This document shows positions 1-10,140 of a stretch of DNA of 64,000 nt, in pieces; position 1 is the first letter of the stretch; every line of letters starts with the position of its first letter. The DNA lies in NCBI RefSeq assembly GCF_029852145.1, contig NC_079978.1, forward strand, positions 11,813,801-11,877,800, read 5' to 3'. The stretch comes from Microplitis mediator (taxonomy: Eukaryota > Arthropoda > Insecta > Hymenoptera > Braconidae). Under the pieces are notes generated by a model. That model did no database searches and was not told the origin of the DNA. It was given only the letters and a program-made list of their open reading frames with translations. The translations under genes and the position numbers were made by a program.

Positions 1-2
1 TA

Positions 3-2204
3 GAAGGAATGGGATCATTCGAATTCGTCAGAATGCCGTTTGGACTGTCCACAGCACCAGGAACATTTCAGCGGAATATGGATCTGATAATACAGACAAT
101 GGAAAAAGTTTTATGCCAGCTTAATTTACCAGCGTACTGGATTAATTATATCCACCTGTACATGGATGACTGGGTCATCGCAACGCCGACTTTTAACATA
201 CATCTACAGACTCTGGGGATATTATTTCAAGTCTTCAGGGAGGTAGGACTGCATATCAAGCGAGAAAAATGCTGTTTCTGCGTTGCCGAGATGAAGTATT
301 TGGGATTCATCGTAAGCGGGAATAAATTATACCCAGATCCAGACAAGCTGAGCGCAATCCGAGACTACCCAGAACCATATAACAAGAAACAACTCAGAAG
401 GTTCTTGGGAATGGTAAATTGGTATAGAAGACACATGGAGATGGTAGCTAAGATTCAAAGTCCACTCACTTCCATCACCAGTGAGAAATCAACTTGGATT
501 TGGGGTCCTGAACAGCAAGATGCGTTCAAACAAATGAAGGATTTACTATTGAATGCAACAGCTTTAACTGTACCAGACTATAACTTACCATTTATTCTAT
601 ATACAGATGCCTGTGATACCGGGATTGGAGCAGTATTAACACAGGAAACTCAAGACCGGGAGTACCACATTACTGCACAAAAACTGAGAGGTTACTACGA
701 AGAGTGTCCAGTGACAGTTGTCACCGATCATGCAAGTTTAAAATGGCTACAAAACATCAAGAATCCGAGAGGACGACTAGCCCGATGGGTAGCAGAGTAC
801 TCACTATGGACTATAACTATAGTTCATCGACCAGGTATTAACAACGAAGCGGCTGATGCTCTCTCACGAGCATACGAGGGTGTTGAACCCGAGACAGAGA
901 AGCTCAGTCGAATCACCGATATACAACAACAGTGGTACACGAGGAAAGTCAAGGAGGTCAAGGCTACACCAGACCGGTTTCCTCAATGGAAATATATAGA
1001 TGACGATCTATATTATTATCAACCGCGGCACCCGACACAGATATTTGAAGATGCGCCAGAACATTGGAAACTTGTCGTAAAACCAGAGACGCGCATGTCT
1101 ATAATCCAGAATGCGCATGACGAACTAGTATCTGGACATGGAGGCATAACCAAGACATACCATCACGTGTCAAGCCATTATTACTGGCCGAATATGTACC
1201 ACGACGTTTTAAACTACGTAAATAATTGCGAAGTCTGCAAAATTCACAAACCAGACACTAATCCACTGCAAGTAGAACCAAGACATCGACCGATAACTGG
1301 ACTATGGGAGAGTGTATCAGTTGATAGTGTGGGACCATTACCCAAGTCTCAACACCAGAAAATACATCTCATTGTCTTGTGTGACATGTACTCAAAATAT
1401 CTGGAAGTTCATCCAATCTCAGAACCGACAGGTAATAAAATAGTGTTCTTTTTACGAGCCGTATTCAACCGATGGGGTTACCCAAGAGTTGTTGTCACAG
1501 ATAACGGTACCGAATTTGTGAATAAAATTGTTGCAGAATATTTGCAAAACAACCAGATTGTCCATGAACTAACTCCGACATATCATCCGCAGGCCAATCC
1601 TGTGGAAAGAGTAAACCGAAATTTAAAATCATTAATTCGTACTTTTCTTTCAGATAAGCATTCCAAATGGGACCAAGATTTACCAGAACTTGTATATGCT
1701 TACAATACATCTGTTCACAGCTCGCTGACTGTCAGCCCAGCCTACATAAATTTTGGCCGAGATTCGAGATATCTAGATCTACATCGGGGTGAAAAAGTAC
1801 CAACCGAATTAAATAAGACCGATGATCGCAATACTGTATTATCATTGATTGATGAACTTCGACATTACATCGAATCATTTGTGATAAAAGCTCAGAATCG
1901 TCAGGACGAGTTATTACCTGACCCAAACATAGATATCGTTATTGGAGCTGAGGTATATATCAAAAACAAACAGTTAAGTAAAAAGGTTGATGGATTCGCA
2001 GGTAAGCTTGCACCTCCACGTAAAGGTCCGTATTTTATACATAGTTTTTACTCTAACAGTTTGGTTAACATTTGCGATAAAAATAATGTACTAATCGGGA
2101 CATTTAGCATTAATGATCTTAAGATTCCGCGTCGGTTAAACCGAAATAAACCGGGGTCGGATAATGAGTCGTTAGTTCAGCAAAATAATAAAATAACAAA
2201 ATAA
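3..2204 (+). CDS. pol: Gypsy pol, partial: RT, RNase H, integrase
   Basis: Open frame entering from the left edge; the Met at 9 is an internal RT residue (MPFGLSTAPGTF block), not a start. Numbering from that Met: RT catalytic YMDD at 51-54; RNase H beginning at FILYTDA (Asp200); a His2Cys2 integrase zinc finger with His370, His377, Cys407 and Cys410; integrase core Asp439, Asp498 and Glu533, giving the D-D-35-E spacing; and a GPY/F-like segment (about 668-680). The product copies element RNA into DNA and inserts it into the genome. RNase H is internally shortened: only about 22 residues separate the TQE segment (212) from VVTDH (237-241), where relatives have roughly 55, and the stretch carrying the catalytic Glu of the ECLAV-type block is missing. 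The frame remains open across the loss. Integrase looks complete, RNase H probably inactive. Confidence 0.93.
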   Translation, partial: EGMGSFEFVRMPFGLSTAPGTFQRNMDLIIQTMEKVLCQLNLPAYWINYIHLYMDDWVIATPTFNIHLQTLGILFQVFREVGLHIKREKCCFCVAEMKYLGFIVSGNKLYPDPDKLSAIRDYPEPYNKKQLRRFLGMVNWYRRHMEMVAKIQSPLTSITSEKSTWIWGPEQQDAFKQMKDLLLNATALTVPDYNLPFILYTDACDTGIGAVLTQETQDREYHITAQKLRGYYEECPVTVVTDHASLKWLQNIKNPRGRLARWVAEYSLWTITIVHRPGINNEAADALSRAYEGVEPETEKLSRITDIQQQWYTRKVKEVKATPDRFPQWKYIDDDLYYYQPRHPTQIFEDAPEHWKLVVKPETRMSIIQNAHDELVSGHGGITKTYHHVSSHYYWPNMYHDVLNYVNNCEVCKIHKPDTNPLQVEPRHRPITGLWESVSVDSVGPLPKSQHQKIHLIVLCDMYSKYLEVHPISEPTGNKIVFFLRAVFNRWGYPRVVVTDNGTEFVNKIVAEYLQNNQIVHELTPTYHPQANPVERVNRNLKSLIRTFLSDKHSKWDQDLPELVYAYNTSVHSSLTVSPAYINFGRDSRYLDLHRGEKVPTELNKTDDRNTVLSLIDELRHYIESFVIKAQNRQDELLPDPNIDIVIGAEVYIKNKQLSKKVDGFAGKLAPPRKGPYFIHSFYSNSLVNICDKNNVLIGTFSINDLKIPRRLNRNKPGSDNESLVQQNNKITK

Positions 2205-2292
2205 AAACAAAACAATTATTGTAAAGTGCAACATAAAAATTTAACACTAACACTAGTACGTTGCACGGGTTAATCAGTTCTATTCTTCCAGT

Positions 2293-2928
2293 ATGAATTC
2301 ATTGGGGAGCCTGATTCAGACTTCATCCAACGCTCGACCAGGAGAAGAGTCAGACAGACGACTGTTACGAAACCAGAGATTCCACGGTAGGATTGGGGAT
2401 AGAAACTCTTACTGGCTCAATCCAGCGTTTGCCACCGCAGCTGGATATTTTTATTTTGAGATCCCTGTATCCGTGAATGTCACGTTACTGTCCGGGTTTC
2501 ATCGACGAAACAGCAACGCATTAGTTTACGAAGAGAAAGATTATGTACTGGTAGTCCCAGAAAAACCAGTACAAGTACCAGGGAATTTACCCAAGATGCC
2601 GATTCCATCGATCACCGTACCTTGTCAAATTGGTATCGGTCACGCGTCACAAATGCTCGAGATAAATTTGAGACGAATCATTACAAAGTCAGAGTGGCAA
2701 GCCGCAGTAGATAAAATTGCCCAGGAAATCGCTCCAAAAACAACAAGAACGGTGGCCACGCAAACCATCGAAACCAGACTTGCACCACTACCAGAACCGG
2801 GGTGTGTGAAGTGAAAAGAAAAGGGGCACTCTTTTGATAAGTGTCCAAATGAATTAAGAGGGGCCAGTTACTGCACAAACTGTAGACGATTAGGACATAC
2901 TAATAACACGTGTCCATATCATGCCTGA
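2293..2928 (+). pseudogene. Third ORF of the Gypsy element, two zinc knuckles, internal TGA
   Basis: An ATG frame 88 bp after pol runs 173 codons to TGA at 2812-2814, and the same frame continues to 2926-2928. Two CX2CX4HX4C zinc knuckles straddle this stop. The first starts with Cys at 2803; its second Cys position is exactly the TGA, followed by GH and a Cys at 2842. The second runs 2872-2913. So one base change most likely removed a zinc-binding Cys codon. The N-terminal 165 residues match no family I recognise. Knuckles of this type belong to Gag nucleocapsids, yet the ORF lies 3' of pol, where insect Gypsy elements carry env or nothing. A role in binding element RNA is inference. Confidence 0.6.
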
Positions 2929-2934
2929 AACACC

Positions 2935-3074
2935 AAAGGATACCGAGCAATGAAAGGTTCTGCCGTCACTGTTCAACTCAGTATCCATTTGTAAATGATT
3001 CATGCCAGACATGCCGGCAGCGGGTAAATATGACCAAAGCATCACGGGGTGCATACTTGACGTTACCTCCGTAA
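2935..3074 (+). pseudogene. Frameshifted CxxC...CxxC zinc module after the third ORF
   Basis: Directly after the stop at 2928 a different forward frame encodes a third cysteine cluster, C-x2-C-x11-C-x2-C (from 2961), ending in TAATAA at about 3072. It is not a retroviral knuckle (no His) but a ribbon-like pair of CxxC. I infer that it was once the C-terminus of the third ORF and is now separated by a frameshift near 2925. Confidence 0.45.
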
Positions 3075-3169
3075 TAAACCAGATTAAGACCAGAATTTAT
3101 GTGGATTCAAGAAAGTTTAAGAAGTGCTCAACGGAAAAATTTTGATATTGACAATAGTGATTTTTATTA

Positions 3170-4398
3170 TACACTTATCCAAAAAATTAAAGGAACAAGA
3201 AAATTTTATAAATTTTTTAGTGATTTTTGGAAGGCTGTATTTTCGTGAAAAATGATCATTTCAGAAAAATAAAAAAAGCAAATTGAAGCTTGAAATCTCT
3301 CGTTTGAAGATCTTTTAGCAAAATATTTTTTTGAGCCACGGTTTTTGCGGAATCAGAAGAAAAAGATCGAGACAAAATTTTTCTAAATTTTTTGGTTTCG
3401 TTTTTTAGGTCTACGGGGCCGGGAAAAATTTTTTCAAAAAAACGAATTCATGGCTTGTTTAGGAAATTTATTCAGCTACAATTTGCTTTTTTTTGTTTCT
3501 TTGTACGACAATTTGCTGCTGAGATATCAGCCTTCAAATGAAAAAGGATCCTTTTGTCTTTGATTATTGATATCTCAGCAAGAAATGGTCACACAGTAAT
3601 TTAAAGGGCAGTTTAATAAACTTGAATAAATCCCCTACAAGCTCCATTTTTGATTTTAAAAAAAAAAATTTTTTTTTCATCCTTGATATCCATTTGAAAA
3701 ACCCACAAAAAATGGCCATTTTCTGGTTTTTTAGTCGACTCATCGCTACTCTGCAAATATTGATAAAAAAAATAATGTTGCCAGGTAATTTTACAGCTTA
3801 ATGTACCCCCAAAAACCCTAGAAATTTTCAGATTCATCCATTGAACCGTTCGTCTGATCCGATTGCTCAAAGTTTTACAAAACAATTAAAGGAACAAGTT
3901 TTGTTCCTTAATCTGTGTAATCGTTATCAAAATGAAAAAATCAATTTTTTTCGGACTTTCTTTCATTTTTGCGTTAGTTATTCAGTAAATGTAAGGTAAA
4001 GAAAAAAAAAAATTTTTTTTCCGAAAAACGAAAAAAAAAAATAACCCCCCGAATAAAACATAAAAAAAAAACATAAGAAAAGCAAATTGTAGCTGAATAA
4101 ATTTCCTAAACAAGCCATGAATTCGTTTTTTTGAAAAAATTTTTCCCGGCCCCGTAGACCTAAAAAACGAAACCAAAAAATTTAGAAAAATTTTGTCTCG
4201 ATCTTTTTCTTCTGATTCCGCAAAAACCGTGGCTCAAAAAAATATTTTGCTAAAAGATCTTCAAACGAGAGATTTCAAGCTTCAATTTGCTTTTTTTATT
4301 TTTCTGAAATGATCATTTTTCACGAAAATACAGCCTTCCAAAAATCACTAAAAAATTTATAAAATTTTCTTGTTCCTTTAATTTTTTGGATAAGTGTA
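3170..4398. mobile_element. Foldback element with ~320-bp terminal inverted repeats, TA-flanked
   Basis: The arm 3172-3490 reappears as its reverse complement at 4078-4396 with very few differences. The element begins CACTTATCC and ends GGATAAGTG, with TA on both sides (3170-3171, 4397-4398), the target duplication of Tc1/mariner-type elements. The loop (3491-4077) has no convincing ORF; ORFs in the arms are by-products of A/T runs. A loop segment (about 3850-4015, containing AAAGGAACAAGTTTTGTTCC) is also found at 25930-26100. Non-autonomous; the family assignment rests on the TA duplication only. Confidence 0.85.
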
Positions 4399-4985
4399 CT
4401 TGTTTTTTGTTTGATTATTATTTTTATTTTTCTTTTATATACATTTATTATTTGAAACTTTCGTTCACATAAATTTAAAATTTACCGATTTTGACAATCG
4501 TGATGTAATTATAAACAGTGTTGTTAATCACGTACTTAATTGACCAGTATTTAGAGACAGTAGTATATCAGTATCTGTAATCATCTTTATTTTTGTTTAT
4601 TTCATTTTTATTTTTTGTATTGTGTCTACGAATCAGAAAAGGTACCTGAATGTAGAATAATGGACATTGATGAGTCCGTACAGAACTGATATCATTATTT
4701 ATTTTTTTACAAAATATTGTAATTAATAATATTCATAATATTTACAATAATGTTCATTACATGTACCAGTAATTAATAAAAAGTTTATAAAATATTTTTC
4801 TATTGGAATACCTGCTAATAATTTTGTAAAGCAGTATTTCAGCATTTTGGCCACAGTGTGAATGTGATCTTATTGTAACGAATTGATGAGTATGCTGTTG
4901 TCGGTGCTTAGAACATCGGTTTAACTTCTACCCTGTTATTATCATAAGTCATTGATACTACCCGGGTTAAAGTTAAGGAGAGTGG
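4399..4985 (+). other. Gypsy A 3' non-coding region with polypurine tract
   Basis: No coding potential. The segment ends in a purine-rich tract (4969-4985, AAAGTTAAGGAGAGTGG) directly before the LTR start TGTTACG, the position and composition expected of a plus-strand primer. Confidence 0.55.
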
Positions 4986-5682
4986 TGTTACGAAGTTGAT
5001 TCGTGCGCCTCCGCCATCACTCGATCCCAGGTAATATCACGTAGGACAGTGTGTCGGCACGTCTATAAAACGGAGCGCAAACAATTGAATTACAGCTTTA
5101 ACGGTTTGGCAGTCTAGAGTCCTAGTAATACTCTACTCAGTTATTACCAGTCAATCCAGTAGTGGTGCATTACACTTAGTTAATCAGCAGTAAATTAACA
5201 CTTAGTTTCATTTACCTCAGGTTGATCCAAATCACATTTAGTTGATTTGCGTAAGCTCCCGTTAATTAATTACGGTTATTAATTAATAAGACCGGCTAGT
5301 GTGTGTGAAAGTGACATAATTAATTCTTTCTTTAATAAAGCCTTAATTAACATTATCTACCAGTGTTGAGTGAATTCACCTGTTATCCTGCCCGCCTTTA
5401 TCGTTAAGGTATAATAAGCTCATACTCGTCCAATCAACGATCCAGAAGGGGTATCCAGAAGGGTTCAGCCAAGTCCAAGGTCAACAGGGACATCATCATC
5501 TCCACGAACTGATATTTAGGCTAAGTACTAGTATTAGTCTAGATTTGTAAGGCCAGTTCGGGTATTTATTTTAAAATAATAAAAAAAGTAGAGTCTCATT
5601 GGGTCTGAGTTACCAGGGTAAACCCACGAAAAGGCTGTTCCAACATTTCGTGCAGTTTTGAACGGCAACCCACTGTTATACA
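4986..5682 (+). repeat. LTR A, copy 1 (3' LTR of the Gypsy element)
   Basis: Starts TGTTACGAAG. It aligns over its length with the solo copy at 24567-25231, with shared blocks such as TCGGCACG, AGTCAATCCAGTAGT, GGCCAGTTCGGGTAT and GAACGGCAACCCAC. A TATA box (TATAAAA, 5064-5070) lies about 80 bp in. The right end is set by comparison with the solo copy. Confidence 0.75.
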
Positions 5683-6742
5683 AATCATAATATTATATAA
5701 ATAAATTTAAACATTTAAATTTAAACTATTGTTATAAGTAAAATATTGTACATGTGGATGTATGTGTGGGTGCGCGCGCACATAGGCCCACATAGGGGTG
5801 TGCCCTTACCGCTTTCCTAAGGTGAAAATCTTTGAGAAAGGGAAAGGACCCATAGGAACTGTGTTCCAATTGGACACAGTATTCCCCCAAGCCATAGACG
5901 AAATAGGATCCGATAAGAAAACAAAAAGGGTCGTTAAACACTAAAATAGTTAATCCCGGACAAGGGGTCCAATGACGCAGTGAAGTTCAAGTTACAGTGT
6001 CTTCACAAAAGTTAAGTTACACTAGTTCCGTACTAGTTCAATTAAATACAAGTGTTTTCACACTTTTACACTAGTTCCGTACTAGTTCAGTTTTTATACA
6101 AGTGTTCTCACACTTTTACACTAGTTTCGTACTAGTTCAGTTTTATACAGTGTTCTCACACTTAGATTTATTTTACACTAGTTCCGTACTAGTTTATATT
6201 ATACAAGTGTCCGCACACTTACATTATTAAGAGTTTATTAAAATTAGTGGTTTTATAAGTCTAAATTTAACTGTTAAAGTAAAATTGTTAACAAAAGTAA
6301 TACATAGAGTCAGTGTAAACTACGACCATACAAACATCCAGTTGCTGCGACTTCAGGTACTGTAATTTTTAAGTTTATGTTGTATTAAAACAAAAACATT
6401 TCCAACACACGGAAATATCGTAAAAGTTGTATTGTATTCGAAATTCTATAGTCCTCTCTAGTTATTAAAACGAATTTTATTGTAAATTAGAGTCGGCTGA
6501 CTAGCCACCTAATACTTTTATAAAATAATATCAGGTTTTATGGTATTCATATCATCGAAATTGTTAATTGTATAATATAGAGTAATTTTAATTTGTACAT
6601 CAAACATCTTTTATTTCAACATACCTCCCAGATAATTACACTCAGTGTGATTCCGGTCTAGTGGTCGAAAGACTAGGGCCGAAAATAAAAATAATAAATT
6701 ATGTCCAAAATCACGATACACACCACACAGTTCGACGTAACA
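5683..6742 (+). repeat. LTR B, copy 1 (3' portion)
   Basis: From about 5741 to the terminal GACGTAACA (6742) this matches 57719-58739, including the block GTGCCCTTACCGCTT, the ACTAGT array and the block GGTCGAAAGACTAGGGCCG. The 5' half of this LTR is missing at the junction with LTR A, consistent with the Gypsy A element having inserted into it; the other half should lie left of the window. The ORF-like stretch at 5732-5941 is a shadow. Confidence 0.7.
5985..6215 (+). repeat. Minisatellite in LTR B, ~55-60 bp unit
   Basis: Four copies of a unit containing ACACTAGTTCCGTACTAGTT followed by a T-rich spacer and ACAAGTGTTCTCACAC. The unit is itself a near-palindrome of ACTAGT halves. The same array, with three copies, lies in the other B LTR at 57955-58140. 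Confidence 0.8.
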
Positions 6743-6889
6743 TTATAGTTTTACTTTGACCTTAAACGACTTTTTAAAAGTAAATTTATTATAAAAGAAT
6801 AAGGAGGCACATTTTATATCACGTTCAATTCCCAACAAAATTATATCTTAGGCTTATCTGTACTATACACCATTGCCGAAGCCAAGTAT
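6743..6889. other. Short unassigned segment after LTR B
   Basis: AT-rich; no ORF, RNA or repeat recognised. Confidence 0.3.
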
Positions 6890-7245
6890 TAAGGTGCAAT
6901 AAAGCGTTGCGACGCTGGGAATAAGGATGCGCTATTGGTTATTAAAACGCTAAGCTGCGGGATCATATGGTAAATCATGATGCCGGACGTGAAAATGGTA
7001 TGGGGCGTCGCAACACCGGGAGTTGGAGTAATATGAAGCGTCAGGGTTATATGATGAGTCATAACACCAAGCATTAGATTGATATGGAGCTTCAAGACTC
7101 TTATCGTCAAAAATAAATAGTGCGTCTTGACGCCAAACCATAATCACTTAGGGCGTCGTGACTCTAACAGCCGGGGTACTATGGCGAATCATGACGTCGA
7201 GTAGTTGAATGGCATGGAGTATCTCGATGCTGGGGCCTGGGGTTG
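6890..7245. repeat. Degenerate tandem repeat, ~33-bp unit
   Basis: About ten diverged copies of a unit resembling TATGGRGCGTCRTGACGCCG; clear ones begin near 6965, 6998, 7030, 7080, 7117, 7150, 7180 and 7212. GC content is higher than around it. Open frames through it (6889-7147) are products of the repeat. Confidence 0.55.
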
Positions 7246-7595
7246 AAAAATCACTCTTGACAATCATCTGGTCCAAGCAGATGAACCGAGTGTATATGCT
7301 ACTTTCGCTTATAAATATTTAGCTTAATTTATAGTTAACTTTTCGGAGCCAGAATAAATGTTATTATTTGGCGATTTTCAAGGGATGAAACAAGACGATT
7401 TCAGTCTAGGGTGAGGTTGACTGACTAAATGAGTTATGTCCATATATGATTATACATGAGAATTTTCAAACATTAAAAGTTCTGAAATATTTTTTAACCT
7501 TGGTCATGTTTAGTCGGGTTTTGCCTCACGGTTTTATGAATGCCGTAAAAGTGCCAAAAATATACTGTATAATTACGGATTTAATGCTGCACGGA
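7246..7595. other. Unassigned AT-rich segment
   Basis: Contains a 69-codon ORF (7446-7655) with no recognisable domain and AT-driven composition; I do not regard it as a gene. Confidence 0.3.
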
Positions 7596-7599
7596 AAAA

Positions 7600-7675
7600 A
7601 ATTATCGGTAGCCGCTACCGATTGTTTCGGTAACAGCTACCAAAATAATCGGTGACTGCTACCGATTATTTAAAT
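7600..7675. repeat. Short palindromic array of CGGTAGC / GCTACCG
   Basis: CGGTAGCCGCTACCG (7605), CGGTAACAGCTACC (7629) and CGGTGACTGCTACCG (7651) follow one another with AT-rich spacers, as inverted pairs of one word. It resembles the motif arrays at 10141, 12789 and 63208 but is too short for its ends to be placed. Confidence 0.5.
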
Positions 7676-7899
7676 ATAATCATACTTGATCATGTACAGT
7701 CTTCCATGGATGTGTGTCGCTATTCACGTGAGTCATTATTTATTCTATTGACTTCTGTGAAAAACTAATAATCTAATGTTATTTTCGGTATAAATATAAT
7801 CATGGTGTTAGTTTTATAAATTTTAATAGATCAATTTAAAAAAAAAATCGGTCTATCGGTTGACCCTGCGTCAAGTTCTAAAGATGATCAGATTTTGGA
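7676..7899. other. Unassigned AT-rich segment
   Basis: No gene recognised; includes further ATCGGT words near 7847 that may belong to the preceding array. Confidence 0.25.
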
Positions 7900-8840
7900 G
7901 TCGATCGATCCAGCCATTTCTGAAAAATTTAAAAAAGGCCATTCGGCAGCCGAAATAGAAGGTAGATTTTCCAATTAATCTATATAAAAAATTACATACA
8001 TACATATCTTGTGATACATGTTAGTGTATAGACATGATATGATATTAGGCTCGTTTTCTTAGAGTGAGGGTAAAAAAAGACAACGACTATTTTCGATAGA
8101 GAACTTCAGATAGTTGATTTAATAAAACATTATATAAGTAATGTACCAAACTAACCTTCACGTAAACAAAGTATAGAAAATTTAGTTAATATGAGATCAT
8201 AATTGTGATCGCTATTACGATGGCAAGACGAGTGATAATCATAGGGATTAGAGGTACATTTGATACATCATAAATAATAAAAGAAATACTTTTCAAATAT
8301 AAAATATTCGCACATTTACAGGTCGTTTTGTTCACAATACAATTCAACTGACAAAATTGTATTATAATGGAAAATGCATAAGTTATGTAGAATGAACACC
8401 ATATTTGCAACATTTGTTGATTCCATTAGAATTTTCAAAGCCATCAAATTATTGGAAGAAATGGTCAAAACATAAAGTTTAAGATTAAATATTAAAGCTT
8501 ACTAAACAAGCTTTGTGATGCTGTTTACTAAAATTGTCTATCAGTTTTAGTTTTAATGTTATATGACCTTCAACAGTGAATAAAAACTGATTTTTTCGAA
8601 AAATCGTGAAAATTGCAAACAACCATTACTTCAAAACTGATTGACTGATTCAGCTCATCTTCGAATTCGATTAAGATAATCTGCTATAGAATAAGTGTGA
8701 AAAATTTCATTAAGATCTGATAAGAACTGTGGGTGCTATCGTCATGACAAGACCAGTGATAATGGTAGAGATTAGAGGTACATTTGATACATCCTAAATA
8801 ATAAAAAAACTACTTTTAAAATACAAAATATATTAGACTT
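7900..8840 (-). repeat. Dispersed repeat R, copy 1
   Basis: Reverse-complement counterpart of 43330-44364 plus 49006-49209. Shared blocks include GGCCATTCGGCAGCCGAAAT (7935), the run around GTAATGTACCAAACTAACC (8140), AACTGATTTTTTCGAAAAAT (8588) and GGGTGCTATCGTCATGACAA (8731). Internally it is a tandem repeat with a unit of roughly 420-530 bp. This copy lacks the 4.6-kb transposon found in copy 2, so it gives the empty site. No coding frame. Confidence 0.8.
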
Positions 8841-9324
8841 ACATTATACGGCGAAAAAGTCAAAACTAAGGTGAAATAATTTATATATATAAAGGCGAAT
8901 AAATAACTTTTTTTCGACTTGGTTCAGCAAATCATAAGTAAGGTCAATGAATATCGTGCTTGAAGAAAAGATAAATAAGTTTAAACTAAAATCAAAACGT
9001 ACAAATAAGTTGAAATTAAGATAAAAAAAAGTTCAAAACGTTGAAAAAATTGAATTTAAATCGAAAAAGTCGAGATCTTATTGAAAAATCGTCGGTAAAT
9101 CGATAACTTCAAAAGAAAATGAGGTGAAGCGAGTCTGAACCAAGTTTTATATCTGACCTGGAGGTGCGTAACTATTAATTATTTTGACCTTTAAAAATAT
9201 GAGTTTTATAATTTGATAATTCGCGTTAATGCTAGAAATAATAATTTTCAATAGAAACTTCTATAAGAAAGCTTAGTAGTATTTATGTTTTAAACGGTGA
9301 TACCCTTGTAGGAAAAAAAATATT
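8841..9324. other. AT-rich segment with a small inverted pair
   Basis: GACTTGGTTCAG (8919) and CTGAACCAAG (9137) form an inverted pair about 200 bp apart, suggesting a small palindromic element. No gene seen. Confidence 0.35.
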
Positions 9325-9450
9325 GACAACGGGGCCAGCCTTGGCACAATACTGGGCTACCCAGGCTCGGCCTCCAAAGGTTGGTCCAAGATCCGACCAA
9401 CGTTCAAGTTACGAACCTTGGTTCGCCAGTCTTGGGCCAATAACGTAACT
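9325..9450. repeat. Short-word array, CCAAG / CTTGG
   Basis: A GC-rich island in AT-rich DNA built from close inverted copies of CTTGG/CCAAG and CCAGG/CCTGG-like words (9338-9440). It resembles the other palindromic arrays; its ends are not defined. The ORF pair at 9357-9677 and 9418-9621 crosses it on both strands and has no recognisable domain. Confidence 0.4.
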
Positions 9451-10140
9451 TTTTTCAGGAATTTTCCTGATTCTTTATATACAAATTTCCGAAATGGGTT
9501 TCGACATTGTGTAGATTCCCATAAGAAATCTAGACATAATCCACATGAGAATCCGTACTTGACTTCCGTCAAGTATCTTCGGAGTAGTCTAACACACGTT
9601 CCAGCGGAAATTTTCCTATAAAAATCTATACTCATCATACCCTCAGAATACCGATAAATAAATAATAAAAAATACAAAGTTTCGATTGTTTACTGGTTGT
9701 CTAAAGAGAAACGTATGTGACTAAACAAACAGATTAATATTCCTGTAGAAAAGCATATGGCAATTCAAGAAGAAACACCATGGAGGTATCTAAGATGGAT
9801 TCTCATATTTACATTTATTTTTTTGACAGGGATATTATATTCTATGTAACAAAGTAAACGTAATGTTATGTATTGTACTTGACGGAAGTGGAAGTAACAG
9901 GTTTGAATCGTTGCAGCTGGTATGAGTTTTTTTTATAGCGTTTCTACTGGCTAACTCGAAGTCTAAATGGAAAATGGGATCCAATTCTTTAATTTTTGGA
10001 GACAAACGGTTAAATAATAATCTAAAAACTTCTTCGTATGAAGATTTTGCTTTTGATTCTATTATCATGTACATAAATGGCAGTGCCTATAGTAACAATG
10101 AAAGTATCAATCGTTTATAATTTGTTTTTTTTTTTATCAT

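Larger units (their letters stand above)
1..5682 (+). mobile_element. Ty3/Gypsy LTR retrotransposon (3' part), family A
   Basis: The left edge of the window lies inside the reverse transcriptase of a Ty3/Gypsy element. In order it holds pol (to 2204), a broken third ORF with zinc motifs (2293-3074), a foldback element inserted in the 3' region (3170-4398), a purine-rich tract just before the 3' LTR (4969-4985) and the 3' LTR (4986-5682). The 5' LTR, gag and protease would lie upstream of the window. The element seems to have inserted into an older LTR of family B, because the sequence after its LTR (5683-6742) matches only the 3' part of the B LTR at 49214-58739. Confidence 0.8.

Noticed and set aside
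2812..2814. Programmed TGA recoding (selenocysteine) in the zinc-knuckle ORF, since TGA sits at a Cys position
   Set aside because: No SECIS-like hairpin was seen, the ORF is frameshifted soon after, and the element shows other decay; a point mutation is simpler.
5041..5100. Host gene promoter with TATA box
   Set aside because: It is the LTR A promoter; the same arrangement recurs in the solo LTR at 24567.
6889..7147. Minus-strand ORFs with repeated HIT/MIY motifs
   Set aside because: They follow the degenerate 33-bp tandem repeat at 6890-7245.
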